Below are positions 55,009 to 63,995 of a stretch of DNA of 64,000 bases, one piece after another; position 1 is the stretch's first letter; each line of letters opens with the position of its first letter. The stretch is from contig NZ_CP070506.1 of assembly GCF_016925675.1 (NCBI RefSeq), positions 5,144,501 through 5,208,500 on the forward strand. The letters are read 5' to 3'. This stretch comes from Pseudomonas hygromyciniae. Lineage in GTDB: Bacteria > Pseudomonadota > Gammaproteobacteria > Pseudomonadales > Pseudomonadaceae. The notes under the pieces were generated by a model. That model searched no databases, was not told the origin of the DNA, and saw only the letters and a program-made list of their open reading frames with translations. The translations under genes and the position numbers were made by a program.

Positions 55009-56273
55009 CAAGTGCGCACATGACCGTCACCAAACACCACGTACTTCTCGCTGGTCAGGCCTTCCAGACCAACCGGCCCACGGGCATGCAGCTTATCGGT
55101 GGAAATCCCGATCTCCGCCCCCAGGCCATACTCGAAGCCGTCGGCAAAGCGTGTCGAGGCGTTGATCATCACCGAAGCGGAGTCCACTTCGTTAAGGAAA
55201 CGCCGGGCATCGCTGAAATGCTCGGAAACAATGGCGTCAGTATGCTTGGAGCCGTAGGTGTTGATGTGCTCGATGGCCTGGTCCAGATCATCGACGATCC
55301 GAATCGACAGGATCGGCGCGGTGTATTCGGTGTACCAGTCCTGCTCGGTAGCCTCGATCACATCGCTGCCCAACAGCGCCCGGGTACGCTCGCAACCGCG
55401 CAGTTCCACGCCCTTGTCGCGGTAGATCGCAGCCAGCGGCGGCAACACGCGCGCGGCAATACCGGCGTGGACCAACAGGGTTTCCATGGTGTTGCACGGC
55501 GCATAGCGATGGGTCTTGGCGTTGTCGGCAATGCGGATCGCCTTGTCGAGATCGGCCGCCACATCGATAAAGACGTGGCAGACGCCATCCAGGTGTTTGA
55601 TCACTGGCACCTTGGCATCACGGCTGACGCGCTCGATCAGGCTCTTGCCGCCACGCGGCACAATCACATCGACATATTCAGGCATGGTGATCAGCGCGCC
55701 AACGGCAGCGCGGTCGGTGGTTTCCACCACTTGCACCACCTCGGCCGGCAACTCGGCCACGGCCAGGCCTTGCTGGATGCAGGCGGCGATGGCGCGGTTG
55801 GAATGGATGGCCTCGGAGCCGCCACGCAGGATGGTGGCATTGCCGGACTTCAGGCACAGGCTCGCGGCGTCGATGGTCACGTTCGGACGCGACTCATAGA
55901 TGATGCCGATCACGCCCAGGGGCACGCGCATCTTGCCGACCTGGATGCCTGACGGCAGGTAACGCATATCGCGGATTTCACCGATGGGGTCAGGCAGTTT
56001 GGCTACCTGGCGCAGGCCTTCGATCATGTCGTCGATACGGGCCGGCGTCAGCGCCAGGCGATCCAGCAATGCCGGCTCCAGACCATTGGCCCGGCCGTTG
56101 GCCAGGTCCAACTCGTTGGCGGCGGTCAACTCGGAGCGCGAGGCATCCAGAGCATCGGCGGCAGCCAGCAGGGCACGGTTCTTCTGCGCGGTGCTCGCAC
56201 GGGCGATCAACCGCGAGGCCTGACGGGCAGCGCGACCCAGGCGGGTCATGTAGTCAAGAACGGACTCAGTCAT
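55008..56273 (-). CDS. proA: Gamma-glutamyl phosphate reductase
   Basis: ProA converts glutamyl phosphate to glutamate semialdehyde in proline synthesis. The 421-residue enzyme has [33 protein letters not shown] and the catalytic Cys in [14 protein letters not shown]. The ATG at 56273 ([20 protein letters not shown]) is the family start. It is the first gene of the long minus-strand run that includes nadD, rsfS, rlmH, mrdA, rodA, mltB and rlpA. Confidence 0.95.
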   Translation of the reverse strand: MTESVLDYMTRLGRAARQASRLIARASTAQKNRALLAAADALDASRSELTAANELDLANGRANGLEPALLDRLALTPARIDDMIEGLRQVAKLPDPIGEIRDMRYLPSGIQVGKMRVPLGVIGIIYESRPNVTIDAASLCLKSGNATILRGGSEAIHSNRAIAACIQQGLAVAELPAEVVQVVETTDRAAVGALITMPEYVDVIVPRGGKSLIERVSRDAKVPVIKHLDGVCHVFIDVAADLDKAIRIADNAKTHRYAPCNTMETLLVHAGIAARVLPPLAAIYRDKGVELRGCERTRALLGSDVIEATEQDWYTEYTAPILSIRIVDDLDQAIEHINTYGSKHTDAIVSEHFSDARRFLNEVDSASVMINASTRFADGFEYGLGAEIGISTDKLHARGPVGLEGLTSEKYVVFGDGHVRT

Positions 56274-56450
56274 GGTCTGGTGGGGTCTTGGCAAAGAGGA
56301 AAGCGGCAGATTATAGCTGTCGCGCCGTCCTACGGACAGCGGTGAGGGGCGGATGGTCGAAATGAACTGTAAAAACTCGAGGTTCAGCGGTGATTAAGCC
56401 TGGAGTTGATATCATCCTGTCACATTTGGCCTGCGCAACCGTCCATCGTC

Positions 56451-57134
56451 ATGTCCAGTTCCCACCCCAAGATCCCCGCCAAGCCCCTGCCTGATGGTTT
56501 TTTCGACCGCGATGCGCAAACGCTCGCGAAAGATTTGCTGGGCAAAGTCATCCGCCATCGTGTCGGCGATGTGTGGCTGTCGGCGCGAATTATTGAAACC
56601 GAAGCCTATTACCTGGCCGAAAAAGGCAGCCATGCGTCCCTTGGCTACACAGAAAAGCGTAAGGCTTTGTTTCTGGATGGCGGCCACATCTATATGTACT
56701 ACGCCCGTGGTGGGGACTCCCTGAACTTCAGCGCCCAGGGGCCAGGCAACGCCGTCTTGATCAAGTCGGCCTACCCATGGACGGATGAGGTCTCAGGGCC
56801 TGCAAGCCTGGCGCAAATGTTGTTGAACAATCCCGACGCTAGCGGCCGTCCGCGCCCAGCCCATAAGCTCTGCGCCGGACAGACGTTGCTGTGCAAGGCC
56901 CTGGGTTTGAAGGTACCGATGTGGGACGCCAAACGCTTCGACCAGGAGGGGCTCTACGTCGAAGATGTGGGCCTGGCGCCCGCGCAAATTATCCAGACCA
57001 CCCGCCTGGGCATTCCCGGCGGGCGCGATGAACACCTGATGTATCGCTTCGTGGATGCTGACTTGGCGCCCTATTGCACACGGAACCCGTTGCGACGCGG
57101 CCAGGTCGAAGGCCGCGATTACGTTTTGATTTGA
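56451..57134 (+). CDS. 3-methyladenine DNA glycosylase (AAG/MPG family)
   Basis: This 227-residue enzyme belongs to the MPG/AAG family that excises alkylated purines. Visible features are LAKDLLGKVIRH, ARIIETEAYYL (catalytic Glu), HIYMYYARGGDSLNFSAQGP and GRPRPAHKLCAGQTLLCKAL, with ending RRGQVEGRDYVLI. The ATG at 56451 is the likely start, although the frame is open to 56406. It is divergent from proA. Confidence 0.88.
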   Translation: MSSSHPKIPAKPLPDGFFDRDAQTLAKDLLGKVIRHRVGDVWLSARIIETEAYYLAEKGSHASLGYTEKRKALFLDGGHIYMYYARGGDSLNFSAQGPGNAVLIKSAYPWTDEVSGPASLAQMLLNNPDASGRPRPAHKLCAGQTLLCKALGLKVPMWDAKRFDQEGLYVEDVGLAPAQIIQTTRLGIPGGRDEHLMYRFVDADLAPYCTRNPLRRGQVEGRDYVLI

Positions 57135-57248
57135 ATATTTGAAACAACCGTTTTTGCTGGAAATGGCATCTGCAACACAGCGCCTACAGGGGGCGCCGGT
57201 GTTTTGAGAAGCGTATTCCAGGTAGCGGTTCATTGATGGAGTGATTTT

Positions 57249-58565
57249 ATGGGCCCATGGCTCGATGGCATTACCGGCTGGCTGACCCTTAACCCGCAAT
57301 GGCTGGCGGCGGCGGTGTTTATCGTCGCTTTTGTGGAATGCCTGGCCATCGCCGGGATTATCGTGCCGGGGACGGTACTGCTGTTCGCCATTGCCGCGCT
57401 GGCCGGCAGCGGCGCACTTTCGCTGGGCGAAACCCTGCTGCTGGGCCTGCTCGGCGGGCTGCTGGGCGACGGGATTTCCTACTACGTGGGTCGGCATTTC
57501 CACCAGAACATCCGCCGCCTGCCAGGCCTGCGTCATCATCCCGAGTGGATGGACGGGGCTGAGGCCTACTTTCAGAAGTACGGCATCGTCAGTTTGCTGG
57601 TAGGACGTTTCATTGGCCCATTGCGTCCGATGTTGCCCATGGTCGCCGGGATGTGCGACATGCCCTTCCCGCGCTTTGCCGCCGTGAGCGTGCTGGCCGC
57701 CGCCGGCTGGACGGTAGCCTATCTGCTGCCAGGCTGGGCTGCTGGCGCGGCGTTTCGCCTGCCGCTGCCCGAAGGGTTCTGGCCCGAGGCCGGGGTGGTT
57801 GCCGCCTGCTTGGCCGTGCTGTTCGGCGTCACCCTCAATAGCACCCTGCGCGGCCACCGCCGCGCCACACTGTGGATGGGCTGCGCGAGCCTGGCGCTAC
57901 TGATTGCGATGTTTATCGGCTACCCCTACCTGAACCATTTCGACCAAGGTTTGATGGCGCTGGTCCAGGAACACCGCAGCCCGGCCATGGACCAGGCCAT
58001 GGTGATGATCACCCAACTGGGCGAGTTCAAGAAGATGTTCGTCGCCAGCGCCGTGCTGACCGGCCTGCTGTTGCTGGCACGGCAATGGCGCCAGGCGATT
58101 TTCGTCGGCGCTACGCTGCTGGGTGCCGCGCTGATCAACACGGCAAGCAAGCTGTTCTTTGCCCGTGGCCGCCCCGAAATCCTCGTCGACCCGTTGACCA
58201 GCTTCAGCATGCCCAGCGGTCACGCCTCTGGCTCGTTTGCGTTCTTCCTTGCGCTGGCGGTGCTGGCCGGTCGCGGCCAGCCAATTCGCATGCGCCTGGC
58301 CTGGTTGCTGCTGGGTGCAATCCCGGCTGCGGCCATTGCCCTGTCGCGGGTATATCTGGGGGCACACTGGCCGAGCGATATTCTCGCCGGCACCTTGCTG
58401 GCCATGACCGTCTGCGCCTTCAGCCTGACCTTGAGCCAGCGCCACAGCCTGCTCCCGCCCATGGCGCCAAAGGTGTGGTGGTTGATCGTGCCGGGGTGCG
58501 TGGCGGTCTTGGGGTTCTTTGCCCTGAGCGGAACCTCCCACGCCCTGCTCCGATACGCTTATTGA
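57249..58565 (+). CDS. DedA-PAP2 fusion membrane phosphatase (LssY-like)
   Basis: This 438-residue protein joins two membrane domains. The DedA domain (about 15-175) has the signature VGRFIGPLRPMLPMVAG and the internal GIISYYVGR-like DGISYYVGRHF. The PAP2 phosphatase domain (about 225-410) shows all three motifs, K-x6-RP (KLFFARGRP), PSGH (SMPSGHASGS) and SR-x5-H (SRVYLGAHWPSD), which serve to dephosphorylate lipid phosphates or undecaprenyl pyrophosphate. DedA proteins flip lipids or C55-P. A protein with both suggests transport and dephosphorylation of the same lipid carrier. No partner gene is seen. Confidence 0.88.
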   Translation: MGPWLDGITGWLTLNPQWLAAAVFIVAFVECLAIAGIIVPGTVLLFAIAALAGSGALSLGETLLLGLLGGLLGDGISYYVGRHFHQNIRRLPGLRHHPEWMDGAEAYFQKYGIVSLLVGRFIGPLRPMLPMVAGMCDMPFPRFAAVSVLAAAGWTVAYLLPGWAAGAAFRLPLPEGFWPEAGVVAACLAVLFGVTLNSTLRGHRRATLWMGCASLALLIAMFIGYPYLNHFDQGLMALVQEHRSPAMDQAMVMITQLGEFKKMFVASAVLTGLLLLARQWRQAIFVGATLLGAALINTASKLFFARGRPEILVDPLTSFSMPSGHASGSFAFFLALAVLAGRGQPIRMRLAWLLLGAIPAAAIALSRVYLGAHWPSDILAGTLLAMTVCAFSLTLSQRHSLLPPMAPKVWWLIVPGCVAVLGFFALSGTSHALLRYAY

Positions 58566-58607
58566 GCTACGCCGACGGCAATTTCGACAATGGCCTGCGG
58601 GGCGGAC

Positions 58608-59198
58608 TCACTGGAACAGTTCGCCCTGCAACTCATCCAGCATTAACTGAATGGCGTCCAGCCGTTGCAGGGGATCGTCAAGCTCCAGCAACTCGATCTT
58701 GTCGGTGTCGGCAAACGGCAATAGGTAAGCCAGACGGTTGCTCAACTGTTGCTGCCCTTGCACATCGGCGTCCATGCCCAGGGAGGCGACCATCGGGTGT
58801 TCCGCCAGGGCCATCAGCAGCGCCAATAGATCGCCATCTTCCTCCTCCAAGTCGCGCTCGGGCATCTCCTCCAGCCACTCGACATCGGCCACCAGTAACT
58901 GATCGCGCTGCACCTGGGCCCCGCGCACGCGGAACCTGCGCCCACCCTCGACCCGAATCCCCAGCAAGCCGTTGTCCTGCTGCTCGAAATCACGAATCAT
59001 CGCTTCGCAGCCAATCACCGCATAGCGCTCCGGCACCTGGCCGACCTCCTGGCCGCCGAAGAGGCAGACCACACCAAAGCCTTCGCCCTTTTTCATGCAG
59101 CGGCCGATCATATCCAGGTAGCGCGCCTCGAACAGTTGCAGGTCGAGGGTGCAGCCTGGAAACAGCACCGTATTGAGAGGGAACAGCGCCAGACTCAT
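58608..59198 (-). CDS. Lon substrate-binding (LON) domain protein
   Basis: This 196-residue stand-alone LON N-terminal domain protein begins MSLALFPLNTVLFPGCTLDL, with EARYLDMIGRCMKKGEGFGV and a C-terminal helical part (DKIELLELDDPLQRLDAIQL). It lacks the ATPase and protease of Lon, so it is likely a regulator or substrate adaptor; function is unknown. It is convergent with the DedA-PAP2 gene and 21 bases upstream of lrgB's stop. Confidence 0.88.
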   Translation of the reverse strand: MSLALFPLNTVLFPGCTLDLQLFEARYLDMIGRCMKKGEGFGVVCLFGGQEVGQVPERYAVIGCEAMIRDFEQQDNGLLGIRVEGGRRFRVRGAQVQRDQLLVADVEWLEEMPERDLEEEDGDLLALLMALAEHPMVASLGMDADVQGQQQLSNRLAYLLPFADTDKIELLELDDPLQRLDAIQLMLDELQGELFQ

Positions 59199-59219
59199 AA
59201 AGCGTTCCTTAAACCCGAC

Positions 59220-59936
59220 TTAAATCACCAAAGACACGGCCAGTGGCAGGAACACTGCCGTGGCCACGCCCATCAAACTCATCGCCAGTGCGGCAAAGGC
59301 CCCGCACTCCTCGCTTTCTTGCAAGGCCACCGAGGTGCCGACCGCGTGGGCGGTCATGCCCAGGGCCATGCCCCGTGCCTCAGGGCTGTGCACCCCCAGG
59401 CGCGACAGGAAGGCCGGCCCGATCATGGCACCGATCACCCCGGTGATCAGCACGAACACCGCCGCCAGCGCCGCGACGCCGCCGATCTGCTCGGCCACCA
59501 GCATGGCGATGGGCGAGGTCACGGACTTGGGCGCCATGGTCATCAGCACCATGTGTTCAGCGCCAAACCACCAACCGAGCCACACACACAGGCCGGTGGC
59601 AAACACCCCACCCACCATCAGCGTAGTAAAAATCGGCCAGAACAACTGTCGAATCCGCCGCAGGTTCAAATACAGCGGCACCGCCAGCGCCACGGTGGCC
59701 GGGCCCAGCAGGATGCTCATGATCTCGGTGCTTTTGCGGTATTCGACATAGGTCAACCCGCACCCCAGCAGCACGCCTATCACCAGCAACATCGAGACCA
59801 GCACCGGCTGCAGGAAGATCCAGCGGGTTTTCTCGAACCCCGCCAGTACCAGTTGATAGGCGCCCAACGTGATGCCAATACCAAATAAGGGATGGTGGAT
59901 CACCGCCGTCCATGCGCCCTGCCAATCGAAGGTCAT
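59220..59936 (-). CDS. lrgB: LrgB/CidB-family membrane protein
   Basis: This 238-residue inner-membrane protein has about eight hydrophobic spans and the family motifs ITGVIGAMIGPAFLSRLGVH, GMALGMTAHAVGTSVALQES and EECGAFAALAMSLMGVA. LrgB/CidB proteins act with LrgA/CidA in holin-like or metabolite (pyruvate, glycolate) transport. It overlaps lrgA by 4 bases (ATGA), so the two are co-translated. Confidence 0.9.
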   Translation of the reverse strand: MTFDWQGAWTAVIHHPLFGIGITLGAYQLVLAGFEKTRWIFLQPVLVSMLLVIGVLLGCGLTYVEYRKSTEIMSILLGPATVALAVPLYLNLRRIRQLFWPIFTTLMVGGVFATGLCVWLGWWFGAEHMVLMTMAPKSVTSPIAMLVAEQIGGVAALAAVFVLITGVIGAMIGPAFLSRLGVHSPEARGMALGMTAHAVGTSVALQESEECGAFAALAMSLMGVATAVFLPLAVSLVI

Positions 59937-60295
59937 TGCCCCTCCTCCCGCCGTGCCTGGCGCTTGACCAGTTTTTGCATCATCACGCCAACAACGCCCA
60001 TGGCGATCACCAACGACAGGACCAGCGCCCCGACGATGGCCCAGAAATCGGCAGCAATGTCCTTGGCATATACCATCACCCCCACCGCCGGCGGCACCAG
60101 CAGCAGTGGCAGGTAACGCAGCAGGCTGCTGGCCGCCAGGCTCAGCGGTTCACCAACCTCGCCGCGCCACACCAGATACGCCAGCAGCAACAGCAGGCCG
60201 ACAATCGGCCCGGGCAAGATCGGCAGGAACAAGTGATTGATCGCCGTGCCCAGCAATTGAAACAACACCAGCCAAGTCAGACCGCGTAACAGCAT
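59933..60295 (-). CDS. lrgA: LrgA/CidA-family membrane protein
   Basis: This 120-residue small membrane protein has four hydrophobic spans and the family LrgA pattern LFLPILPGPIVGLLLLLAYL plus LLRYLPLLLVPPAVGVMVYA. It is the first gene of the lrgAB pair. No LytTR or LysR regulator is next to it, and the substrate is unknown. The start ATG is at 60295. Confidence 0.9.
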   Translation of the reverse strand: MLLRGLTWLVLFQLLGTAINHLFLPILPGPIVGLLLLLAYLVWRGEVGEPLSLAASSLLRYLPLLLVPPAVGVMVYAKDIAADFWAIVGALVLSLVIAMGVVGVMMQKLVKRQARREEGQ

Positions 60296-60443
60296 GGGTT
60301 TTCTCCCCCCAAAAGCCCGTGGGCATTATAAGCACGCCGCTCCTATGAACAGGCATTCGCCAAAAGCATGGAGGGTTGACCGGGCCATTTGCCCATGATG
60401 ATCTACATTGGTTCTCGGGAATCCACCTAAAACAACAACACCC

Positions 60444-60543
60444 TGTAGGAGCGAGCTTGCTCGCGAAGGTCGTCCAGGCACCGGGCATATCCAGGATGCC
60501 CGCGTTATCGTTGACGACTTTCGCGAGCAAGCTCGCGCCTACA
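60444..60543. repeat. REPIN (GAGCGAGCTTGCTCGCGA variant)
   Basis: Inverted REP halves TGTAGGAGCGAGCTTGCTCG and CGAGCAAGCTCGCGCCTACA lie between divergent lrgA and maoC genes, with a longer spacer (about 55 bases) than most. Confidence 0.85.
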
Positions 60544-60576
60544 GGGAGACAGACTGATGAACCAAGGAGAGTCGCA

Positions 60577-61032
60577 ATGCCCTTCGTACCTGTAGCGCAA
60601 CTCAATGATTATGTCGGCAAGGAACTGGGACGTTCCGCATGGCTCACCATCGACCAGGAGCGTATCAACCTGTTCGCAGAAGCGACCGGCGATTTTCAGT
60701 TCATCCACGTCGACCCGGTAAAGGCCGCCCAGACCCCATTTGGCAGCACTATCGCCCACGGTTTCCTGTCGCTGTCGCTGATCCCCAAGTTGATCGAAGA
60801 CATCCTGATCATGCCCGAGGGCCTGAAGATGGCGGTCAACTACGGCCTGGACAGCGTGCGCTTTATCCAGCCGGTGAAAGTCAATTCCAAGGTGCGCCTG
60901 GCGGTGACCCTCACCGACGCCACCGAGAAAAAGCCTGGCCAGTGGCTGCTCAAGGCCACCTGCACCCTGGAAATCGACGGCCAGGAAAAACCCGCCTACA
61001 TCGCCGAGTCATTGTCACTGTGCTTCGTCTGA
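60577..61032 (+). CDS. MaoC-family (R)-specific enoyl-CoA hydratase-like protein
   Basis: This 151-residue single hotdog-fold protein is of the MaoC/PhaJ type. The hydratase-2 signature, catalytic Asp and His in FAEATGDFQFIHVDPVKAAQ, is complete, with IAHGFLSLSLIPKLIEDILI. It may act on (R)-3-hydroxyacyl-CoA or similar thioesters. An AAGGAGAG ribosome-binding site lies 6-7 bases before the ATG at 60577, which decides the start. It appears monocistronic. Confidence 0.87.
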   Translation: MPFVPVAQLNDYVGKELGRSAWLTIDQERINLFAEATGDFQFIHVDPVKAAQTPFGSTIAHGFLSLSLIPKLIEDILIMPEGLKMAVNYGLDSVRFIQPVKVNSKVRLAVTLTDATEKKPGQWLLKATCTLEIDGQEKPAYIAESLSLCFV

Positions 61033-61039
61033 TACATCC

Positions 61040-61092
61040 GTAGGAGCCGGCTTGCCGGCGATAGCGCCCGCTGCGGCGCCATCGCCGACAAG
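61040..61092. repeat. REP pair, truncated
   Basis: A REP of the GTAGGAGCCGGCTTGCCGGC type is followed by CGCCATCGCCGACAAGTC, a second half missing its outer end. It lies 8 bases downstream of the maoC stop. Confidence 0.7.
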
Positions 61093-61170
61093 TCATGATT
61101 ACCACACAGACCACTAGGTATAGCTTCCCCCGCTGCGGCATACTCGGCGCTCAATTATCCGGATCCCGCT

Positions 61171-62889
61171 ATGCGCCCAATCGTTCCCCTTGCTCTGGCC
61201 TTGTTGCTCACCGCTTGCGGCGACGGCGAACCCTTGTTGCCGCCCGACGCACGGCTGCCGGACGGCGGGCGTTATCGCGGGGATGTGGTCGATGGGCTGC
61301 TGCAAGGCCAGGGCCGGGTGGACTACCCCAACGGCAGTTGGTACGCCGGGCAGTTCGACAAGGGCCAGTGGCATGGCCAGGGCGAATGGCACGGCAGCAA
61401 CGGCGAGATCTATAAAGGGCAGTTCCAGCAAGGCCTGTTCGATGGCCAGGGCACCCTGACCACGGCGGCCAACACCTACATCGGCGGCTTCAAGCAAGGC
61501 CGGCGCAACGGCGAAGGCACCCTCAAAGAGGGGCAAATGACCTATCGCGGCGAGTTCAAGGACGACCAGTATTCCGGCCTCGGTCGCCTGGAGCTGGCGG
61601 ATGGCAGTCAGTACCAGGGACTGTTCGCCCACGGCAAACCCAACGGTGAAGGCCAGCGCAACGACGACAGCGGCAACCAGTTCAGCGGTCACTTCGTCAA
61701 TGGCCAACTGGAAGGCAACGGCACCTTCAACAGCGCCGAAGGCGACATGTACATCGGCCACTTCAAGCAGAACCAACTCAACGGCAAGGGCCGCTACGAA
61801 AACGCCGACGGCGATGTGTGGACCGGCGAATTTCGCGAAGGCGCCCTCAGCGGCAAAGGCGAGCTGACCGGCGTGGATGGCAGCCATTACATCGGGCAAT
61901 TCAGTGACTGGCGCTTTACCGGTGAAGGGCGTCTGAACCTCAGCGATGGCAGTTTCTACATCGGTGGCTTCGACAACGACAGCTATCACGGGCAAGGCAC
62001 CCTGGTGCTCACCGATGGCACGGTGCAGGCCGGGACCTGGGCCAACGGCCTGCGCGTACGCGATGCCGACGGCAAGCTGCTGCCCGATGCCCTGGAGGTC
62101 GGGGTACTGGCCCAGGGCCGCTTGCTCGACGACGCCCTCGCCGCCGTGCCGGCGTCCACCCCGGCGGTCGAGCTGTACACCCTGGTGGTGGCCGGCGACG
62201 GCAAGCAAAGCGTGTTCTTGCGCGAGGCCGACTATGTCAGCAACCTGCTGGCCAGCCGTTTCGGCGCCCGCGGGCAGATCCGCCTGGTCAACCACCGCGA
62301 CCATATCGCCGACCGCCCGATGGCGACCCGCGAAAGCCTGCGCCGCGCCGTGCAGACCCTGGCCGAGCGCACCGGCCCCGAAGACCTGGTGTTTATCTAC
62401 CTGACCAGCCACGGCACCCACGAACACCAACTGGTGCTCGACCAACCCCGCATGGAGCTGGCCGACCTGCCGAGCGACGAACTGGCAGCGGTGATGGCGC
62501 CGCTGAAAAACCGTGACAAGGTCATCGTGATCTCAGCGTGTTACTCCGGTGGATTCATCCCGGCACTCAAGGATGATCACACCCTGATCATGACCGCCTC
62601 CCGCGCCGATCGTGTGTCGTTTGGCTGCTCGGAAGAAGCCGACTTCACCTACTTTGGCGATGCCTTGTTCGCCCAGGCCCTGACCCAGACCGACGATTTG
62701 CAACACGCCTTCAAGCTGGCCCAACGGCATGTGACCGAACGCGAAATGGCTGACAACTTCGAAGCCTCCGAACCACAGATCTGGGCCCCCAAGAGCGTCA
62801 TCGCCCGCTGGCAATTATTACGCAAACAGCAGGCACGAAAGGCGCTGGAAAGCGTCTCTATCAATAGCAAGGAAGCAAAGAGCAACTAA
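61171..62889 (+). CDS. MORN-repeat lipoprotein with C-terminal caspase-like C13 peptidase domain
   Basis: This is a 572-residue protein. Lipoprotein signal peptide and lipobox LTAC (Cys16). Residues 34-295 hold eleven MORN repeats of about 23 residues plus a partial one, each with the YxGxFxxGxxxGxG pattern. From about 330 comes a caspase-fold (clan CD, C13-like) domain with His414 (YLTSHGTHEH) and Cys457 (VISACYSGGF), the two catalytic residues, and a short basic C terminus. MORN repeats form beta hairpin blades that often bind membranes or other proteins. The signal and the catalytic dyad point to a periplasmic, membrane-anchored protease. The substrate and physiological role are unknown. 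Confidence 0.88.
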   Translation: MRPIVPLALALLLTACGDGEPLLPPDARLPDGGRYRGDVVDGLLQGQGRVDYPNGSWYAGQFDKGQWHGQGEWHGSNGEIYKGQFQQGLFDGQGTLTTAANTYIGGFKQGRRNGEGTLKEGQMTYRGEFKDDQYSGLGRLELADGSQYQGLFAHGKPNGEGQRNDDSGNQFSGHFVNGQLEGNGTFNSAEGDMYIGHFKQNQLNGKGRYENADGDVWTGEFREGALSGKGELTGVDGSHYIGQFSDWRFTGEGRLNLSDGSFYIGGFDNDSYHGQGTLVLTDGTVQAGTWANGLRVRDADGKLLPDALEVGVLAQGRLLDDALAAVPASTPAVELYTLVVAGDGKQSVFLREADYVSNLLASRFGARGQIRLVNHRDHIADRPMATRESLRRAVQTLAERTGPEDLVFIYLTSHGTHEHQLVLDQPRMELADLPSDELAAVMAPLKNRDKVIVISACYSGGFIPALKDDHTLIMTASRADRVSFGCSEEADFTYFGDALFAQALTQTDDLQHAFKLAQRHVTEREMADNFEASEPQIWAPKSVIARWQLLRKQQARKALESVSINSKEAKSN

Positions 62890-62918
62890 GCTGAAACTGT
62901 ATCAAGGGGGGAAACACC

Positions 62919-63560
62919 ATGTACTTGACGCCTCAGCATATATTGCTTGCCGGAGCCTCTGGCTTGACCGGGGAACATCTGCTGGACCGCCTGCTCAACG
63001 AGCCCACCGTCACCCGCGTATTGGCGCCCAGCCGCCGCCCGCTGGCCGAACACCCGCACCTGGAAAACCCGGTCGGCGACCCTAGCATATTGCTGCCACA
63101 ACTGAGCGGCCGGGTGGACCTGGCCTTCTGCTGCCTGGGCACCACTCTCAAGCAAGCAGGTTCCGAACAGGCGTTCCGCGCCGTTGACCTGGACCTGGTC
63201 GTCGCATTCTCCAAGCGTGCCCGGGAAATGGGGGCGCGGCACCTGATCGTGATCAGCGCAATTGGCGCCGACCCGAAATCCTCGGTGTTCTACAACCGGG
63301 TCAAGGGTGAGATGGAGCAGGCCTTGCAGGCCCAGGACTGGCCGCAACTGACCATCGTGCGGCCCTCGCTGCTGCTGGGCGAACGCCTGGAAACACGCCT
63401 GGCAGAAAAGCTCGTGGGGCCATTGTCGCGGCTGATTCCCGGCAAGTATCGTGGCATTGAAGTGTGTGAACTGGCCCGGGCCATGTGGCGCCTGGCGCTG
63501 GAAGAGCAGGATGGAGTGCGGATCGTCGAGTCGGATGAGTTGCGCAAGCTCGGCAAGTGA
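62919..63560 (+). CDS. NAD(P)-binding (HTATIP2-like) oxidoreductase family protein
   Basis: This 213-residue Rossmann-fold protein has a glycine-rich N-terminal [39 protein letters not shown] and [20 protein letters not shown] with Tyr-x3-Lys (Y-NRVK) complete the atypical-SDR pattern of HTATIP2/NmrA-like proteins. It probably binds NAD(P)H, but the substrate is unknown. It begins 29 bases after the MORN-C13 gene on the same strand with an AGGGGGG ribosome-binding site, so is likely co-transcribed. Confidence 0.85.
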   Translation: MYLTPQHILLAGASGLTGEHLLDRLLNEPTVTRVLAPSRRPLAEHPHLENPVGDPSILLPQLSGRVDLAFCCLGTTLKQAGSEQAFRAVDLDLVVAFSKRAREMGARHLIVISAIGADPKSSVFYNRVKGEMEQALQAQDWPQLTIVRPSLLLGERLETRLAEKLVGPLSRLIPGKYRGIEVCELARAMWRLALEEQDGVRIVESDELRKLGK

Positions 63561-63590
63561 GTCTGTTCAACAGTTTTGCACCGCCCCAAT

Positions 63591-63678
63591 GTGGGAGCGG
63601 GCTTGCTCGCGAAGGCGCAGTGTCAGTCAATGGATCAGGTGACTGACACTGCGCCTTCGCGAGCAAGCCCGCTCCCAC
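63591..63678. repeat. REPIN, 88 bp, near-identical to that at 41931
   Basis: This is a perfect-arm REPIN: GTGGGAGCGGGCTTGCTCGC and GCGAGCAAGCCCGCTCCCAC, spacer CAGTGTCAGTCA ... GACTGACACTG. It differs from 41931-42018 by a single base. Confidence 0.9.
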
Positions 63679-63710
63679 ATTTCAGGTCGGTGTTAAACCT
63701 TGGCTCAGCG

Positions 63711-63995
63711 TTACAACCCACCCGTCGCATTAAACCCAACCCCCAGCACCGTCAACGCCGACAGCGGCAACAGCAGCGTGTCGAGCAATGCACTGGCTGG
63801 CAGATCAAGGCCCGGATAACTCGGCGCTTGCGCGCCGAAGCGATCCATGGCGCAACAACCACCTTGCATCGCATACAAGTCCAGGCGTGTCCCCGCATAC
63901 ACCACCGGCGCCCCAGGTTTCGCCGCATCGAGGGTGCGCACCGTGGCGCAGCCTGTCAGGTGCAGCGCCAGCAGCATCAGCAAGATTTTATTCAT
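63711..63995 (-). CDS. YceK/YidQ-family lipoprotein
   Basis: This 94-residue lipoprotein has a signal peptide with lipobox LTGC (Cys16 from this start). It carries the YceK/YidQ features VYAGTRLDLYAMQGGCCAMD and PGLDLPASALLDTLLLPLSA. Function is unknown. The ATG at 63995 is preferred to an in-frame GTG at 63998. The whole coding sequence ends at 63711, so it is intact; its promoter is beyond the window edge. Confidence 0.85.
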   Translation of the reverse strand: MNKILLMLLALHLTGCATVRTLDAAKPGAPVVYAGTRLDLYAMQGGCCAMDRFGAQAPSYPGLDLPASALLDTLLLPLSALTVLGVGFNATGGL

